Positions 34,335 through 42,614 of a DNA stretch of 64,000 bases are shown here, in pieces. Within the stretch, counting starts at the first letter, position 1; the number at the start of each line of letters is the position of its first letter. The position numbers and the translations under genes were made by a program. The notes under the pieces are model-generated. The model was not told where the DNA came from. It worked only from the letters and a program-made list of their open reading frames with translations, and did not search any database. Origin of the DNA: Alphaproteobacteria bacterium (GTDB lineage Bacteria; Pseudomonadota; Alphaproteobacteria; Thalassobaculales; Thalassobaculaceae); assembly GCA_022822665.1 (NCBI GenBank), contig JAJEAR010000005.1, positions 62,001-126,000 on the forward strand, written 5' to 3'.

Positions 34335-35243
34335 TCAGGACGACTTGCGCTTGCGCGCCTCGATGATGACCTCGTAATCGGCGTGGCTGATCGGCGCGAT
34401 GGCCTGGATCTCGCCGGCCATGAAGCCGTAGGCGCATTCGGCGTCCATGGAGGGCAAGCTTGCCAGCATGCCGACCATCCGCAGCTTCACACCGGTGGGC
34501 AGGGTCTTGCGCAGGACGATCGGCCCTTCGGGGATGACCTTCGAGCGCCAGATCTCACGCAGCTGGGTCATGTCGACGAGGCCGGCGTCGACCGCCTTGC
34601 GGAAGGCGCCGCTGTTGAAGCCGTCCTCCCAGGTACCGAGCCCGTCAGCCCAGGTGACGCCGCCATCGATGTCGCCGTTCGACACGGCGACGATGGTCTG
34701 CTCGTGCCCGCCGGTGAACACCACGTCGCCGAAGTAGGTTCCAGGGGTCATGTCGTAGCCGGCCTGCGGGATCTCGATCGAGGGAATGAGATACCCCGAG
34801 GTCGAGTTTGGATCGCCGAAGCCGAACCGCCTGCCCTTCATGTCGTTCAGGCTGGCAATGTCGCTGTCGACGCGGGCAAAGCCGATCGAGTAGTACCCGA
34901 ACGATCCGTCGGCGTTGATCTTGGTGAGCACCGGTTCCACGGCGCCCGGGTCGGTGAGATGCACCTTGGCGTAGCCGGAGGCGCCGAGCCAGGCCATGTC
35001 GAGGTTGCCGCCGAGCAGGCCCTCGATGACCCCGTTGTAGTCGGCGGGCGCGAACAGCTTGGTCGGCACGCCGAGCAGCTCTTCGGTCCTGGAGCGCAGG
35101 CACTCATTGCTGCGTAGGCGGTCCGATGCGTTCTCGCCGCCCAGAATGCCGATGCGGAATTCGCTGATGCCGTTGTCTGCCGCGGCAAGGTTCGCAGCCA
35201 GCATCACGGCGGCGGCGGTTGCAAGGATCCCGGTGAGTTTCAT
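34335..35243 (-). CDS. phnD: phosphonate ABC transporter substrate-binding protein
   Basis: A 302-residue periplasmic binding protein with a signal peptide (MKLTGILATAAAVMLAANLA, cleavage after the AAA region). The mature protein shows FAPADYNGVIEGLLGGNLDMAWLG and FGFGDPNSTSGYLIPS in parts, hallmarks of PhnD, where the Ser/Thr loop binds the phosphonate oxygen atoms. Second gene of phnC-D-E1-E2. Confidence 0.95.
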   Translation of the reverse strand: MKLTGILATAAAVMLAANLAAADNGISEFRIGILGGENASDRLRSNECLRSRTEELLGVPTKLFAPADYNGVIEGLLGGNLDMAWLGASGYAKVHLTDPGAVEPVLTKINADGSFGYYSIGFARVDSDIASLNDMKGRRFGFGDPNSTSGYLIPSIEIPQAGYDMTPGTYFGDVVFTGGHEQTIVAVSNGDIDGGVTWADGLGTWEDGFNSGAFRKAVDAGLVDMTQLREIWRSKVIPEGPIVLRKTLPTGVKLRMVGMLASLPSMDAECAYGFMAGEIQAIAPISHADYEVIIEARKRKSS

Positions 35244-35298
35244 GACCCCTCTCCTCGGTTACGGGATGATGGTACGGGTGGACGTGGTGGAGCGGCCG

Positions 35299-36105
35299 TC
35301 AGGCGGCGGCATGTGCCAGCCGAACCGGTGCGGCAGCGGTGAGTGACGTCGAGGTCGTGGCCTCGTCGATGTCCTGTTCGGTACCGTAGATCTCGCGAAC
35401 CACGTCCTGGGTGAGTTCGCACGGCGCGCCGTCGAAGACGATCCTGCCGTGCAGCATTCCCAGGACGCGGTCGCAGTAGCGGCGCGCGGTGTCCAGGGTG
35501 TGCAGGTTGCAGATCACGGTCAGGCGGTTGCGTTCGTGGATGGTCCGGAGCGCCGTCATGACGGTTTCGGCACTGACCGGGTCGAGGGATGCGATCGGTT
35601 CGTCGGCCAGGATCATCTCCGGTTCCTGCACGAGAGCCCGTGCGATCGCCACCCGCTGCTGTTGTCCGCCCGACAGGGTCTCGGCCCGCTGAAGGGCCAG
35701 GTCGGCGATCTCCAGTCGCTCGAGTGCGTGCAGGGCACGCTCGATGCGATCGCTTCCGAACATGCCGAACATGCTCGCGAGTGTGCCGTGACTGTTCAGG
35801 CCGCCCAGCAGGACGTTGGTCACCACGTCGAGACGGGGGACGAGGTTGAACTGCTGGAAGATCATGGCGCAGTCCCGCTGCCACCGGCGCATGGCCGCCC
35901 CGCCTAGCTCGAGCACGTTACGGCCATCCACGAGGATCTGGCCGCTGGTGGCCGGGGTCAGGCGGTTGATGGTGCGCAGCAGGGTCGACTTGCCGGCGCC
36001 CGAACGCCCGATCACCCCGATCATGCGGGGCGCGTCGATGGAGAAGGACACGTCATTGACCGCGATGGTGCGGCCGAACGACGTGGTAAGTCCCGTGACC
36101 TGCAT
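35299..36105 (-). CDS. phnC: phosphonate ABC transporter ATP-binding protein
   Basis: A 268-residue ATPase with Walker [11 protein letters not shown]-loop IFQQFNLV, signature [15 protein letters not shown] and Walker [13 protein letters not shown]. The ATG at 36105 is chosen because ABC homology starts at once ([13 protein letters not shown]); the frame stays open upstream but that DNA belongs to a repeat. First gene of the import operon. Confidence 0.95.
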   Translation of the reverse strand: MQVTGLTTSFGRTIAVNDVSFSIDAPRMIGVIGRSGAGKSTLLRTINRLTPATSGQILVDGRNVLELGGAAMRRWQRDCAMIFQQFNLVPRLDVVTNVLLGGLNSHGTLASMFGMFGSDRIERALHALERLEIADLALQRAETLSGGQQQRVAIARALVQEPEMILADEPIASLDPVSAETVMTALRTIHERNRLTVICNLHTLDTARRYCDRVLGMLHGRIVFDGAPCELTQDVVREIYGTEQDIDEATTSTSLTAAAPVRLAHAAA

Positions 36106-36173
36106 GAACCGTCCGTACGCAAACGCGACACTGCCGAACCGGTCTGGCATCGGCGTCCGACGGGCACCGCCGT

Positions 36174-36360
36174 GGACGCGCGCACCATGTGGCGGGACGA
36201 TGTCACCAATGAGACAGAAACGTGAGACTTTGATGAAGGCCGCAGACGACGCTGCCTGACCCGAAATCCCCTGCCCACGCAGACGCCCGTCCGCTCCTGC
36301 CTGCCGGATACCGCGAAGGACGTCAGGTTCCTGCACCACCAGCCGGGACACGATCGCGCG
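36174..36360 (+). repeat. dispersed degenerate repeat, copy A
   Basis: About 185 bp aligning by eye at roughly 70 percent with 39028-39208. Shared blocks include ATGTGGC-GGACGA, ACGTGAGAC, TGATGAAGGCCGC, GAAATC, CAGACGCCCG and GACACGATCGC-CG. The two copies are in direct orientation and bracket about 2.7 kb holding an M19-like peptidase and a methyltransferase. Possibly remnants of an insertion element or of a duplicated non-coding unit. Confidence 0.6.
36200..36217 (-). promoter_or_regulatory. weak Pho-box-like repeat upstream of phnC
   Basis: On the minus strand CTGTCTC ATTG GTGACAT has two 7-bp units with 11-bp period, each matching CTGTCAT at 5 of 7 positions, 95 bp upstream of phnC. It falls inside repeat copy A and its second unit is not kept in copy B, so it may be coincidental. 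Confidence 0.3.
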
Positions 36361-36756
36361 TGTACCGGGCGCTACGGGAAGCCCTCTCGGGATTCTGCTT
36401 CGCCACAGCCGGGGAACCTGCGGAAACGGCGGAGTGGTCGATCGATCGTATCGCCCATACCCGGGACGTCGAGCTCAAGGGAGACATTCGCATCTGGCCC
36501 AGGCACGGCGTCCGGTTCGATCTTTCCGACCACACAGGGGGTCCAGGGCGACTTCGCTCTCCGGTCCGATGGTGGCTCCCGGCGCCAGGCCTGGGGAAAC
36601 GCCCGGCAAGGACGGCCACGCACACAGCCGTACGCTCGCACGTCGCAGCGGCCAGGGCGTGCCGCGGTCGGTGTATCGGTGCCCAAAGAACAGTGAACGG
36701 GGGTATGAGCCGGGTGTCGATCAAGGCGAATGCGGGGGCTTCGCGGGCCCGTTCGT

Positions 36757-37806
36757 TCAGCCCCAGACCGCCTCCGCGACCCGCAGGAAGTTGCCGCCGA
36801 GTACCGCACGGACGTCCGACGTACTCCGCCCCCGGCAGAGAAGCTCGGCGGCGAGTTCACGAAGCTGTGACGGGGCCGCGCAGCGTATCTCGCCTCCCGG
36901 GTACTGCTCGCGTGGCCAGAAGTGTTCATTCGCGGCGAGCGCTTCCTGAAAGCTCGCGTCGACGTCGGACTCGAAGAAATAGTCGAGCCCGATCCCCACG
37001 TGCTTCGGTCCGACGAGGTCGAGCAGGTACTCGACATGGTCCGCCATGGTCGATGTGCGGATGTCGTCCTCGCCGAGGAAGAGGCCGATACCGTTGACGC
37101 CGACCACACCGCCGGTCGCCGCGCACGCCCGGGCCTGTTCGTCGCGGATATTCCGCTCGTGATCGCGAAGGGCACGCGGATTGGAGTGCGAGAAGATGAC
37201 GGGAGCCGACGAACGCTCCATCGCTTCCATGGTGGTGCGATAGCCGCAGTGGGAGCAGTCCACGAGGATCCCGAGAGCGTTCATCTCGTCGACCGCCGCT
37301 CGCCCGAAGTCGGTGAGGCCGGTGTCCTCGTCGTGACACCCGCCCCCTGCGACGCTGTTCCGGTTGTAGGCAAAGAGGATCTGGCGCACCCCGAGCGAGT
37401 GGGTCAGGTGCAGCAGGTCGAGCGAGCCGTCGAGAACGTTCATCCCCTCGAGGTCGAAGGCGACCGCCATTCGTCCCGCCGCACGGGCGGCGCGCACATC
37501 CGCGATGCTGCCGACGAGAGCGTAGTCATCCGAAGCGTCGAACCATCGCCGAAATGCGGCGAGCACCCGGATGGTATCCGTCCAGCGCTGCACGTCGTAG
37601 CCGACATTGACCGAAAGGAAATCGACCCCCGCGTCCTTCCAGATCCCCAGGTTGCGGAGATCCGTGGTCGGCCACGACTCGAAGCCGGCGTGGGCGTCCC
37701 AGACAAAGGCATCCGCGTAGAGCGACCCGACGTCGTTCCCGGCGATGTCCCCGGTGGCGCGCGCCGTGTCCCGGTCTCCGGCTTCACCGCGAGCGGGACT
37801 AGCCAT
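36757..37806 (-). CDS. membrane dipeptidase-like (M19) protein with altered metal site
   Basis: The 349-residue protein aligns with M19 dipeptidases through AFDLEGMNVLDGSLDLL (bridging Glu), LVDCSHCGYRTT and VIFSHSNPRAL (both zinc-site His) and HVGIGLDYFF (substrate Asp). The N-terminal HxD zinc motif is changed: WDAHAGFE keeps the His but has Gly where the family has Asp. Activity may be altered or the substrate unusual. No signal peptide is seen, so despite the family name it is probably cytoplasmic. The ATG at 37806 overlaps the methyltransferase 3' end by 8 bp. Confidence 0.75.
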   Translation of the reverse strand: MASPARGEAGDRDTARATGDIAGNDVGSLYADAFVWDAHAGFESWPTTDLRNLGIWKDAGVDFLSVNVGYDVQRWTDTIRVLAAFRRWFDASDDYALVGSIADVRAARAAGRMAVAFDLEGMNVLDGSLDLLHLTHSLGVRQILFAYNRNSVAGGGCHDEDTGLTDFGRAAVDEMNALGILVDCSHCGYRTTMEAMERSSAPVIFSHSNPRALRDHERNIRDEQARACAATGGVVGVNGIGLFLGEDDIRTSTMADHVEYLLDLVGPKHVGIGLDYFFESDVDASFQEALAANEHFWPREQYPGGEIRCAAPSQLRELAAELLCRGRSTSDVRAVLGGNFLRVAEAVWG

Positions 37807-38461
37807 GGCCGTCTGCTTCCCCCGCGCGCCGGGCGACGACGAGCCAGCCCGGGCGCTCGATCCGGTCCATGTAGTTGGATTCTTCAGTGCGTTCGACGGT
37901 CCAGATGCCGTCCTCCTCAAGCCGACGGAGATGCGACGGGTAGTCGTCAGCGACCCACGGGATGCCGTTCGCGTAGAGCACGATCACACCCCCCGCACGC
38001 ACGGGCCGGGCAAAGCACTCGAGATCCTCGGGCTCGACGTGGCCGCCGCCGAACACCCCGACCGCGATGACCGCGTCGTAGCAACCCGGAACGATCAGGT
38101 CGGGTTGGCGTACATCGCCCTGGATGAGGTCACGATAGACCCCCTTTGCCCGGGCCCTGTCCAGCATGCGAGGCGATGCGTCGAGCCCGTCGATGGTCGT
38201 GAACCCGCGTGCGGCGAGTTCCAGGGCCACGAGCCCGGTGCCGCAACCGATATCCAGTATCGAACCGGCGCGATCCGTCCGGGCGGTCGCCATCGCCACG
38301 GCCGCGATCCGATGAGCGGCGTAGCCGTAGCCGTCGACGAGGTCGCTTTCGTAACTCGGCGCCCACGCTTCGTAGACCTCATGCGCATTGTCCCCGGAGG
38401 TCATCGCGGTGAGCTTCTTGACGAATCCGTGGAGCGATCCGCCCCCGTTACCGCTACTCAC
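37799..38461 (-). CDS. class I SAM-dependent methyltransferase
   Basis: A 220-residue Rossmann methyltransferase: motif I ILDIGCGTGLVALELA, motif II region GLDASPRMLDRAR, and CYDAVIAVGVFGGGHV. The start is uncertain: a GTG at 38461 or an ATG at 38404 (MTSGDNAHEVYEAWAPSYES), the latter matching where homology begins. The substrate is unknown. It is coupled to the M19-like gene. Confidence 0.8.
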   Translation of the reverse strand: MSSGNGGGSLHGFVKKLTAMTSGDNAHEVYEAWAPSYESDLVDGYGYAAHRIAAVAMATARTDRAGSILDIGCGTGLVALELAARGFTTIDGLDASPRMLDRARAKGVYRDLIQGDVRQPDLIVPGCYDAVIAVGVFGGGHVEPEDLECFARPVRAGGVIVLYANGIPWVADDYPSHLRRLEEDGIWTVERTEESNYMDRIERPGWLVVARRAGEADGHG

Positions 38462-38579
38462 GGAACGTCTCCGGGAGTTCCCCGTCCCGGTTCACGAGGG
38501 AGACGATGGCTCCGGCTCCTCGTGCCCGAAGGCGCTGCACTGCCGCCCTGACGCTGTCGGGTGCGTCCTCCCACCCCAT
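38454..38579 (-). CDS. short ORF coupled to the methyltransferase gene, possible remnant
   Basis: A 41-codon frame (MGWEDAPDSVRAAVQRLRAR and onwards) ends 8 nt inside the methyltransferase GTG start region. It has one amphipathic helix and no family I recognise. It may be a leader ORF or the end of a decayed upstream gene. Confidence 0.2.
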   Translation of the reverse strand: MGWEDAPDSVRAAVQRLRARGAGAIVSLVNRDGELPETFRE

Positions 38580-38588
38580 GTCGGGGTT

Positions 38589-38768
38589 TCAGTCCCATCC
38601 ATCCGTGTCCCGGCGGGCAAACGGACCGTGAACCCCGTCGGTGTTGACGGGGCCGTCCAGGCCGTCCTGCGCCTTGGCAAGGGTCGCTCCGTCGTCAATG
38701 TCGAGGCCAAGGACACTCGCGCCGGCGTTGTGGATCACCGGTCCCGTCGCCGCGCCGATGTCGTTCAT
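38589..38768 (-). pseudogene. SDR (Rossmann) fragment
   Basis: The minus-strand translation contains MNDIGAATGPVIHNAGASVLGLDIDDGATL in outline: DIGAATxxxIHxAGASVLGLDIDD resembles the first beta-alpha-beta unit of short-chain dehydrogenases, but the glycine motif is damaged, the rest of the domain is missing and a stop follows at residue 60. I read this as a remnant. Confidence 0.4.
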
Positions 38769-39296
38769 GGGCCAGCCCCCGATGGTTCGCGCTGGCGGCG
38801 GCGGAGACGTTCCACCGTACTGCGCGACTTTCGCGCGGGGAGGATAGGCCAGGCCGGAAACGTCCGCCAGACCGGCGTCCGCGTCTGCGTATTCCACTCG
38901 ACCTGGTGCAGAGTGCGTGTCTGGTGTCCGAACCCGTGGCGGGCCACGAACGGGGGCCTGCGTTTCCGCTTCTGCGGGGCGGAGGAGATGACCGGGCGGC
39001 CCAGAGATGGAGCGGGCGTCACCCCGGACGCGCGTCATGTGGCTGGACGACTTCGCCGGGACAGGAACGTGAGACCCTGATGAAGGCCGCGGGTGACCCC
39101 GCCCAACCGGAAATCTCTTGGCCCTGGTCAGACGCCCGCCCGCCCCTGCGTATCGGTTGCTGCGAAGGCCGCGCAACCCCTGCATCACCGGACGTGACAC
39201 GATCGCACGGGGGCCATCGGGGCGGTGGATCACCCGGCCGGACACGGGTCATGGTCCCGCCCGGGGGACGTGCCCGACCGGCAGCTCAACATTGAC
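38769..39296. other. degraded accessory DNA containing repeat copy B
   Basis: No supportable gene from the SDR fragment to the end of the NrtR-type gene. The minus strand is open without stops to 39245 but the translation is low-complexity. Repeat copy B occupies 39028-39208. Confidence 0.45.
39028..39208 (+). repeat. dispersed degenerate repeat, copy B
   Basis: Direct-orientation partner of 36174-36360, sharing blocks such as ACGTGAGAC, TGATGAAGGCCGC, CAGACGCCCG and GACACGATCGCACG. See copy A. Confidence 0.6.
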
Positions 39297-40073
39297 TTAC
39301 CGGTTTCTGGCCTGCTGCCCGCCCGGTCTTGCCAGTCTTCGGACCGCCGTCGCCGGGCGGCCTGATTCCGTCCTGCGTGCCGTCCACAGCGACGCGGGCC
39401 GGCCGGGTTCTGACCGCGTGTCGCCCCTCCCCGGCGCAGACGGGGAGGGGCTCGGCTCGAAGGCCCCGCTCTCACGCACGTAGCGCTGGAAATTACCCGG
39501 GTCGAGCGAGACGCCCCAGACAGTTTCGTAGACTTCCCGAAGCTGCCGGATTGTAAATTCCGGTGGACAGAACCCGGCGGCAAGCGCCGTGTGCTCCATG
39601 CCGGAGCGAATGCGTTCCACCGCGTCCGCGACAATCCGTGCGTGGTCGAAGGCGAGACGCACCGCCCCCCTCTCGATGTCGTCTACCGCCACCAGGTTCG
39701 CCGCGGCGGCGTCCCCGCCACCGCGCGGCGGGGCCGGCAGGCTGGCGCAGACCGCCCAGAACGCGACCGTGACCACCCGCATGCGCGGGTCCCGGTCCGG
39801 AGTGCCGTAGGCCGCAAGCTGCTCGAGATACCATGGCCCCGCATGGAGCCCGGTTTCTTCCGCCAGCTCCCGGGCGGCAGCGTCCCGCAGGTCCTCGTCT
39901 TCCCGCACGAAGCCGCCGGGCAGGGCCCTGGCCCCGAGAAACGGTTCCCGGCCCCGCTCGATCAGCAGCGCCTGGAGCGCGTTGTTCCCGATGGTGAACA
40001 GCGCCACGTCCGCGGTGACCGCGAACGGCGGGAACGCTCCGGGGTCATATCGGTACGGGATTTCGCTGGCCAT
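39297..40073 (-). CDS. nrtR: NrtR-type Nudix-domain transcriptional regulator
   Basis: The 258-residue protein has an N-terminal Nudix domain with an intact box (GGFVREDEDLRDAAARELAEETG in outline: G, E, REL, EE, G all present near residues 53-75) and a C-terminal winged-helix part, FTIRQLREVYETVWG then DPGNFQRYV, the pattern of NrtR regulators. NrtR senses ADP-ribose and represses NAD-related genes. An intact Nudix box leaves open retained ADP-ribose pyrophosphatase activity. The tail of ~45 residues is low-complexity. The ATG at 40073 fits homology. It is divergent from ARPP-1 and ADP-ribosylglycohydrolase genes, with operator palindromes between. Confidence 0.8.
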   Translation of the reverse strand: MASEIPYRYDPGAFPPFAVTADVALFTIGNNALQALLIERGREPFLGARALPGGFVREDEDLRDAAARELAEETGLHAGPWYLEQLAAYGTPDRDPRMRVVTVAFWAVCASLPAPPRGGGDAAAANLVAVDDIERGAVRLAFDHARIVADAVERIRSGMEHTALAAGFCPPEFTIRQLREVYETVWGVSLDPGNFQRYVRESGAFEPSPSPSAPGRGDTRSEPGRPASLWTARRTESGRPATAVRRLARPGGQQARNR

Positions 40074-40121
40074 CGCCGAACCATAAATTGTGCACTTGAC
40101 AATATCAAGGCCCATCCTTAT

Positions 40122-40138
40122 ATTGTCAAAATGACAAT
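40122..40138. promoter_or_regulatory. NrtR-type operator palindrome
   Basis: ATTGTCA AAA TGACAAT is a perfect 7-bp inverted repeat around AAA, 20 bp before the ARPP-1 start. TGTCA/TGACA palindromes resemble published NrtR boxes of proteobacteria. A third half-site TTGACAAT lies at 40096-40103 within CTTGA CAATA TCAAG (40095-40109), between this site and nrtR. Confidence 0.7.
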
Positions 40139-40157
40139 TAAAGAAGGAGAGCCTCCC

Positions 40158-41084
40158 ATGATCAAGCCAAACCTGGACACCGTCGCACTGGGCCCTCCGA
40201 TCGAGCGGCTCTGCGTCTGGTTCTTTCCGCTCTACCTGCCGGGCAACGACCTGCCGGCGATCGCCACCGGCGACGCTTCCGGACTGTTCGTGAACGAACT
40301 CGAGACCGCATCGGTGCAGGAGCTGCGGGTGACCAATCCGACGGACAAGCCCGTGCTGGTGGTCGAAGGCGAGCATTTCCTGGGCGGCAAGCAGAACCGG
40401 GCGGTCAACGCTTCGGTACTGGTGGGCTCCCTGTGCGATGCCGAACTTCCGGTGAGTTGCTTGGAGCAGGGTCGCTGGGGGCGTCGTCGGGCCTGGAGCC
40501 GGGCCGAGGCGTTCGCACCCGCCCGCATCCGTGCTGCGCAACGCCGTGGCGTCGCCCGCTCCATGCGGGACGGCTCGCGTGCCGGAGACCAGTGCGGTGT
40601 GTGGTCCGCAGTCAGCGAGATGCTTGCACACGAGGACGTCGAGTCCGAAACAGAGGCGGCTGCGGACCTGCAGCAGGCGTATCGCCGGACGGCGCCGCGT
40701 TCAAACGCGGTCGAGGAACTCGTCAGGCGCGGCCCGCTGCCGGGCCAGAGCGGCATCGGTGTCGCCCGGGGCGGCCGGGTGACGGCGATGGACCTGTTCG
40801 GCGCACCACAGCTGCTTGCGGCACACTGGGGGCGGCTGATCCGGTCGCACTATGTCGAATCGAAACCACCGGGCGGCCGTCCATCCGCGGACCGGATGCT
40901 CGCACTCATTCGCCATTTCGCACGTGCCCGTGCGCGGGCCAGAGAGGTGCCGGGTGTGGGCCTGGGGATGGAACAGCGTATCTCCGACGGCCGGCTCGCC
41001 GGCCAGGCACTGACGCTGCGTGGCGCGGTGGTCCACGCCGCGTTCTCGCGAACTGTCGAAAGGGGAGAAAACGGCCATGCCTGA
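40158..41084 (+). CDS. ARPP-1 domain protein (ADP-ribosylglycohydrolase-associated)
   Basis: The 308-residue protein has the ARPP-1 pattern: FPLYLPGNDLPAIATGDAS, VTNPTDKPVLVVEGEHFLGGKQNR (shown in part) and VPVSCLE-like LPVSCLEQGRW. This domain was predicted from gene neighbourhoods to take part in NAD/ADP-ribose metabolism; no activity is established to my knowledge. The ATG at 40158 follows GAAGGAGAG. It is preceded by the NrtR-type palindrome and overlaps the ADP-ribosylglycohydrolase start by 8 bp. Confidence 0.75.
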   Translation: MIKPNLDTVALGPPIERLCVWFFPLYLPGNDLPAIATGDASGLFVNELETASVQELRVTNPTDKPVLVVEGEHFLGGKQNRAVNASVLVGSLCDAELPVSCLEQGRWGRRRAWSRAEAFAPARIRAAQRRGVARSMRDGSRAGDQCGVWSAVSEMLAHEDVESETEAAADLQQAYRRTAPRSNAVEELVRRGPLPGQSGIGVARGGRVTAMDLFGAPQLLAAHWGRLIRSHYVESKPPGGRPSADRMLALIRHFARARARAREVPGVGLGMEQRISDGRLAGQALTLRGAVVHAAFSRTVERGENGHA

Positions 41085-42156
41085 CATGGATCGCGCACAC
41101 GGACTGATGGTCGGGATCGCGGTGGGTAACCTGCTGGGGGTCGTCGTGGAGGGGTGGTCGCAACGGCGCATTGCGGGGGTCTTCCCGGAAGGTGTCTCCG
41201 AGATAGCCGCCAAACGGGGATATCCCGACGACGACGACCTGGCGCAGGCCATCGAGGTCGCGGACGCCGCGGCCGCAGGTGACGGACTCGACATCGACGA
41301 CCTGGGCCGGCGCTTCTGGACGTGGGCGGAATCAAACGGCCTGGGCATGGGCGCGCTGACCGCGGACGTGCTGTCGCTCTATGGCGGCAGCTATCCGCAG
41401 CGACTTGCGCGCATCCGGGCCGCCGGGAATACACGGCCTGCGAAGGGCATTCCCATCGTCGAGGCGTCCCGACAGGCCTGGGGCGGAGACCGGGCCGGCA
41501 ACGGTGCGCTGATGCGATGCGCCCCGCTTGCGATCCGCTGGCGCGACAATCCGCACCGACTGGTGCGGGAGAGCGTGGTTTCGGCCGTGCCGACCCACTG
41601 GGACCCGCGATGCGGCTGGTCCTGCGCGCTCGCGAACCTGGTTACCGCGGCGGCCCTGCGCGGCGAGACGCTGTCGCCGGACGACCTGCTGGGGACGGCA
41701 CGGGACGGTGTGGCGGCATCCCTGCCGGTGCTGGATCGATACGGCTACCGCGATGAAATCCCGTCCGACGTGTTGGAAGCGGTGGCGATAGCGTCCCGCT
41801 CGGAACTGGACATGGTTCGGTTCGACGGCCCGGACATGGGCTTCACGCTGCTGTCTCTCCAAGCGGCCCTGATCTGCTACTGGCAGGCGGGTAACTTCGA
41901 GTCTGCCCTGTCCGGGATCATCGAGGCGGGTGGCGATACCGATACCAACGGCGCCATCGTCGGTGCGATCCTCGGCGCGCGGTTCGGTCTGGCAGCGATC
42001 CCCGAGCGCTGGCGCCGCCAGGTGGACGACATCAGGGCCGGGCGCATATCGATGGAGTCCCTTGCGGACCGGCTGGCGGCTTCGGCCGGGGAAACCGGGG
42101 CCGCCAGCGAGGGCGAAACATCGCTCCGGCACCGTCGTACCGCAGACTGCGCCTGA
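41077..42156 (+). CDS. ADP-ribosylglycohydrolase (DraG-like)
   Basis: A 359-residue DraG-type hydrolase. HGLMVGIAVGNLLGV is the usual N-terminus, YPDDDDLAQAI replaces the common T-DDT acidic motif, and GGDTDTNGAIVGAILGARFG is the conserved metal-binding C-terminal segment. Family members remove ADP-ribose from proteins or small molecules using two Mg ions. Coupled to ARPP-1 and under NrtR-type control, it likely recycles ADP-ribose toward NAD. A poorly conserved tail follows residue ~330. Confidence 0.85.
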   Translation: MPDMDRAHGLMVGIAVGNLLGVVVEGWSQRRIAGVFPEGVSEIAAKRGYPDDDDLAQAIEVADAAAAGDGLDIDDLGRRFWTWAESNGLGMGALTADVLSLYGGSYPQRLARIRAAGNTRPAKGIPIVEASRQAWGGDRAGNGALMRCAPLAIRWRDNPHRLVRESVVSAVPTHWDPRCGWSCALANLVTAAALRGETLSPDDLLGTARDGVAASLPVLDRYGYRDEIPSDVLEAVAIASRSELDMVRFDGPDMGFTLLSLQAALICYWQAGNFESALSGIIEAGGDTDTNGAIVGAILGARFGLAAIPERWRRQVDDIRAGRISMESLADRLAASAGETGAASEGETSLRHRRTADCA

Positions 42157-42614
42157 AGCGCACGACAGTCGCGTCGGGTCCGGTGTCCGCCTTCTCGACC
42201 TTGACCCCGTGGTGCCGGGTGACCGCGGAGAAGCGCTGCCCGGGACGGCCGGTGTTCCCCGGCACCCTGTCATGACGCTTCAGCCGTCCCTTCACCGCGG
42301 TTCCGTCGCGGAGCCTTTCCAGCGCCACTGCGATGCGGGTCCTCTTCAGGCCCCGCATCGCGGCCCCGGCCGTCTTCTTGCCCTGGCTGACCACATGAAG
42401 CCGCGCCTCGCCATTCCCGGCATCAACGCGCCAGGCGTGGGCAGTTTCCCTGTCGTGTCACGGTCGGGTGTCCGGGGAGCATGGCGGTTGAGACGTTTCA
42501 GGATGTAGCGCGACAATTTGGGCGAGACCCCGCACGTCAATCCGGGTGAGTTTCCCGACGGCGGTGGCGACGAGCAGGATTCCGGATTGCGTCGTGGATT
42601 TCGGGAACCGGCAA
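42157..42614. other. degraded spacer with possible mobile-element traces
   Basis: About 460 bp with several short overlapping minus-strand frames (for example GKLTRIDVRGLAQIVALHPE and KKTAGAAMRGLKRTRIAVALE) in different phases. They faintly resemble transposase or recombinase pieces but I cannot assign a family. No complete gene. Confidence 0.35.

Larger units (their letters stand above)
36106..36756. other. gene-free accessory spacer upstream of phnC
   Basis: 650 bp without a supportable gene. It contains copy A of a dispersed repeat (36174-36360) and beyond it a plus-strand frame ([20 protein letters not shown] and onwards) and a minus-strand frame, neither with a recognisable family. I read it as degraded accessory DNA plus the phnC promoter. 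Confidence 0.45.

Noticed and set aside
42157..42614. Named transposase pseudogene
   Set aside because: Only faint, out-of-phase resemblance; I could not assign an IS family, so it is left as an unassigned degraded spacer.
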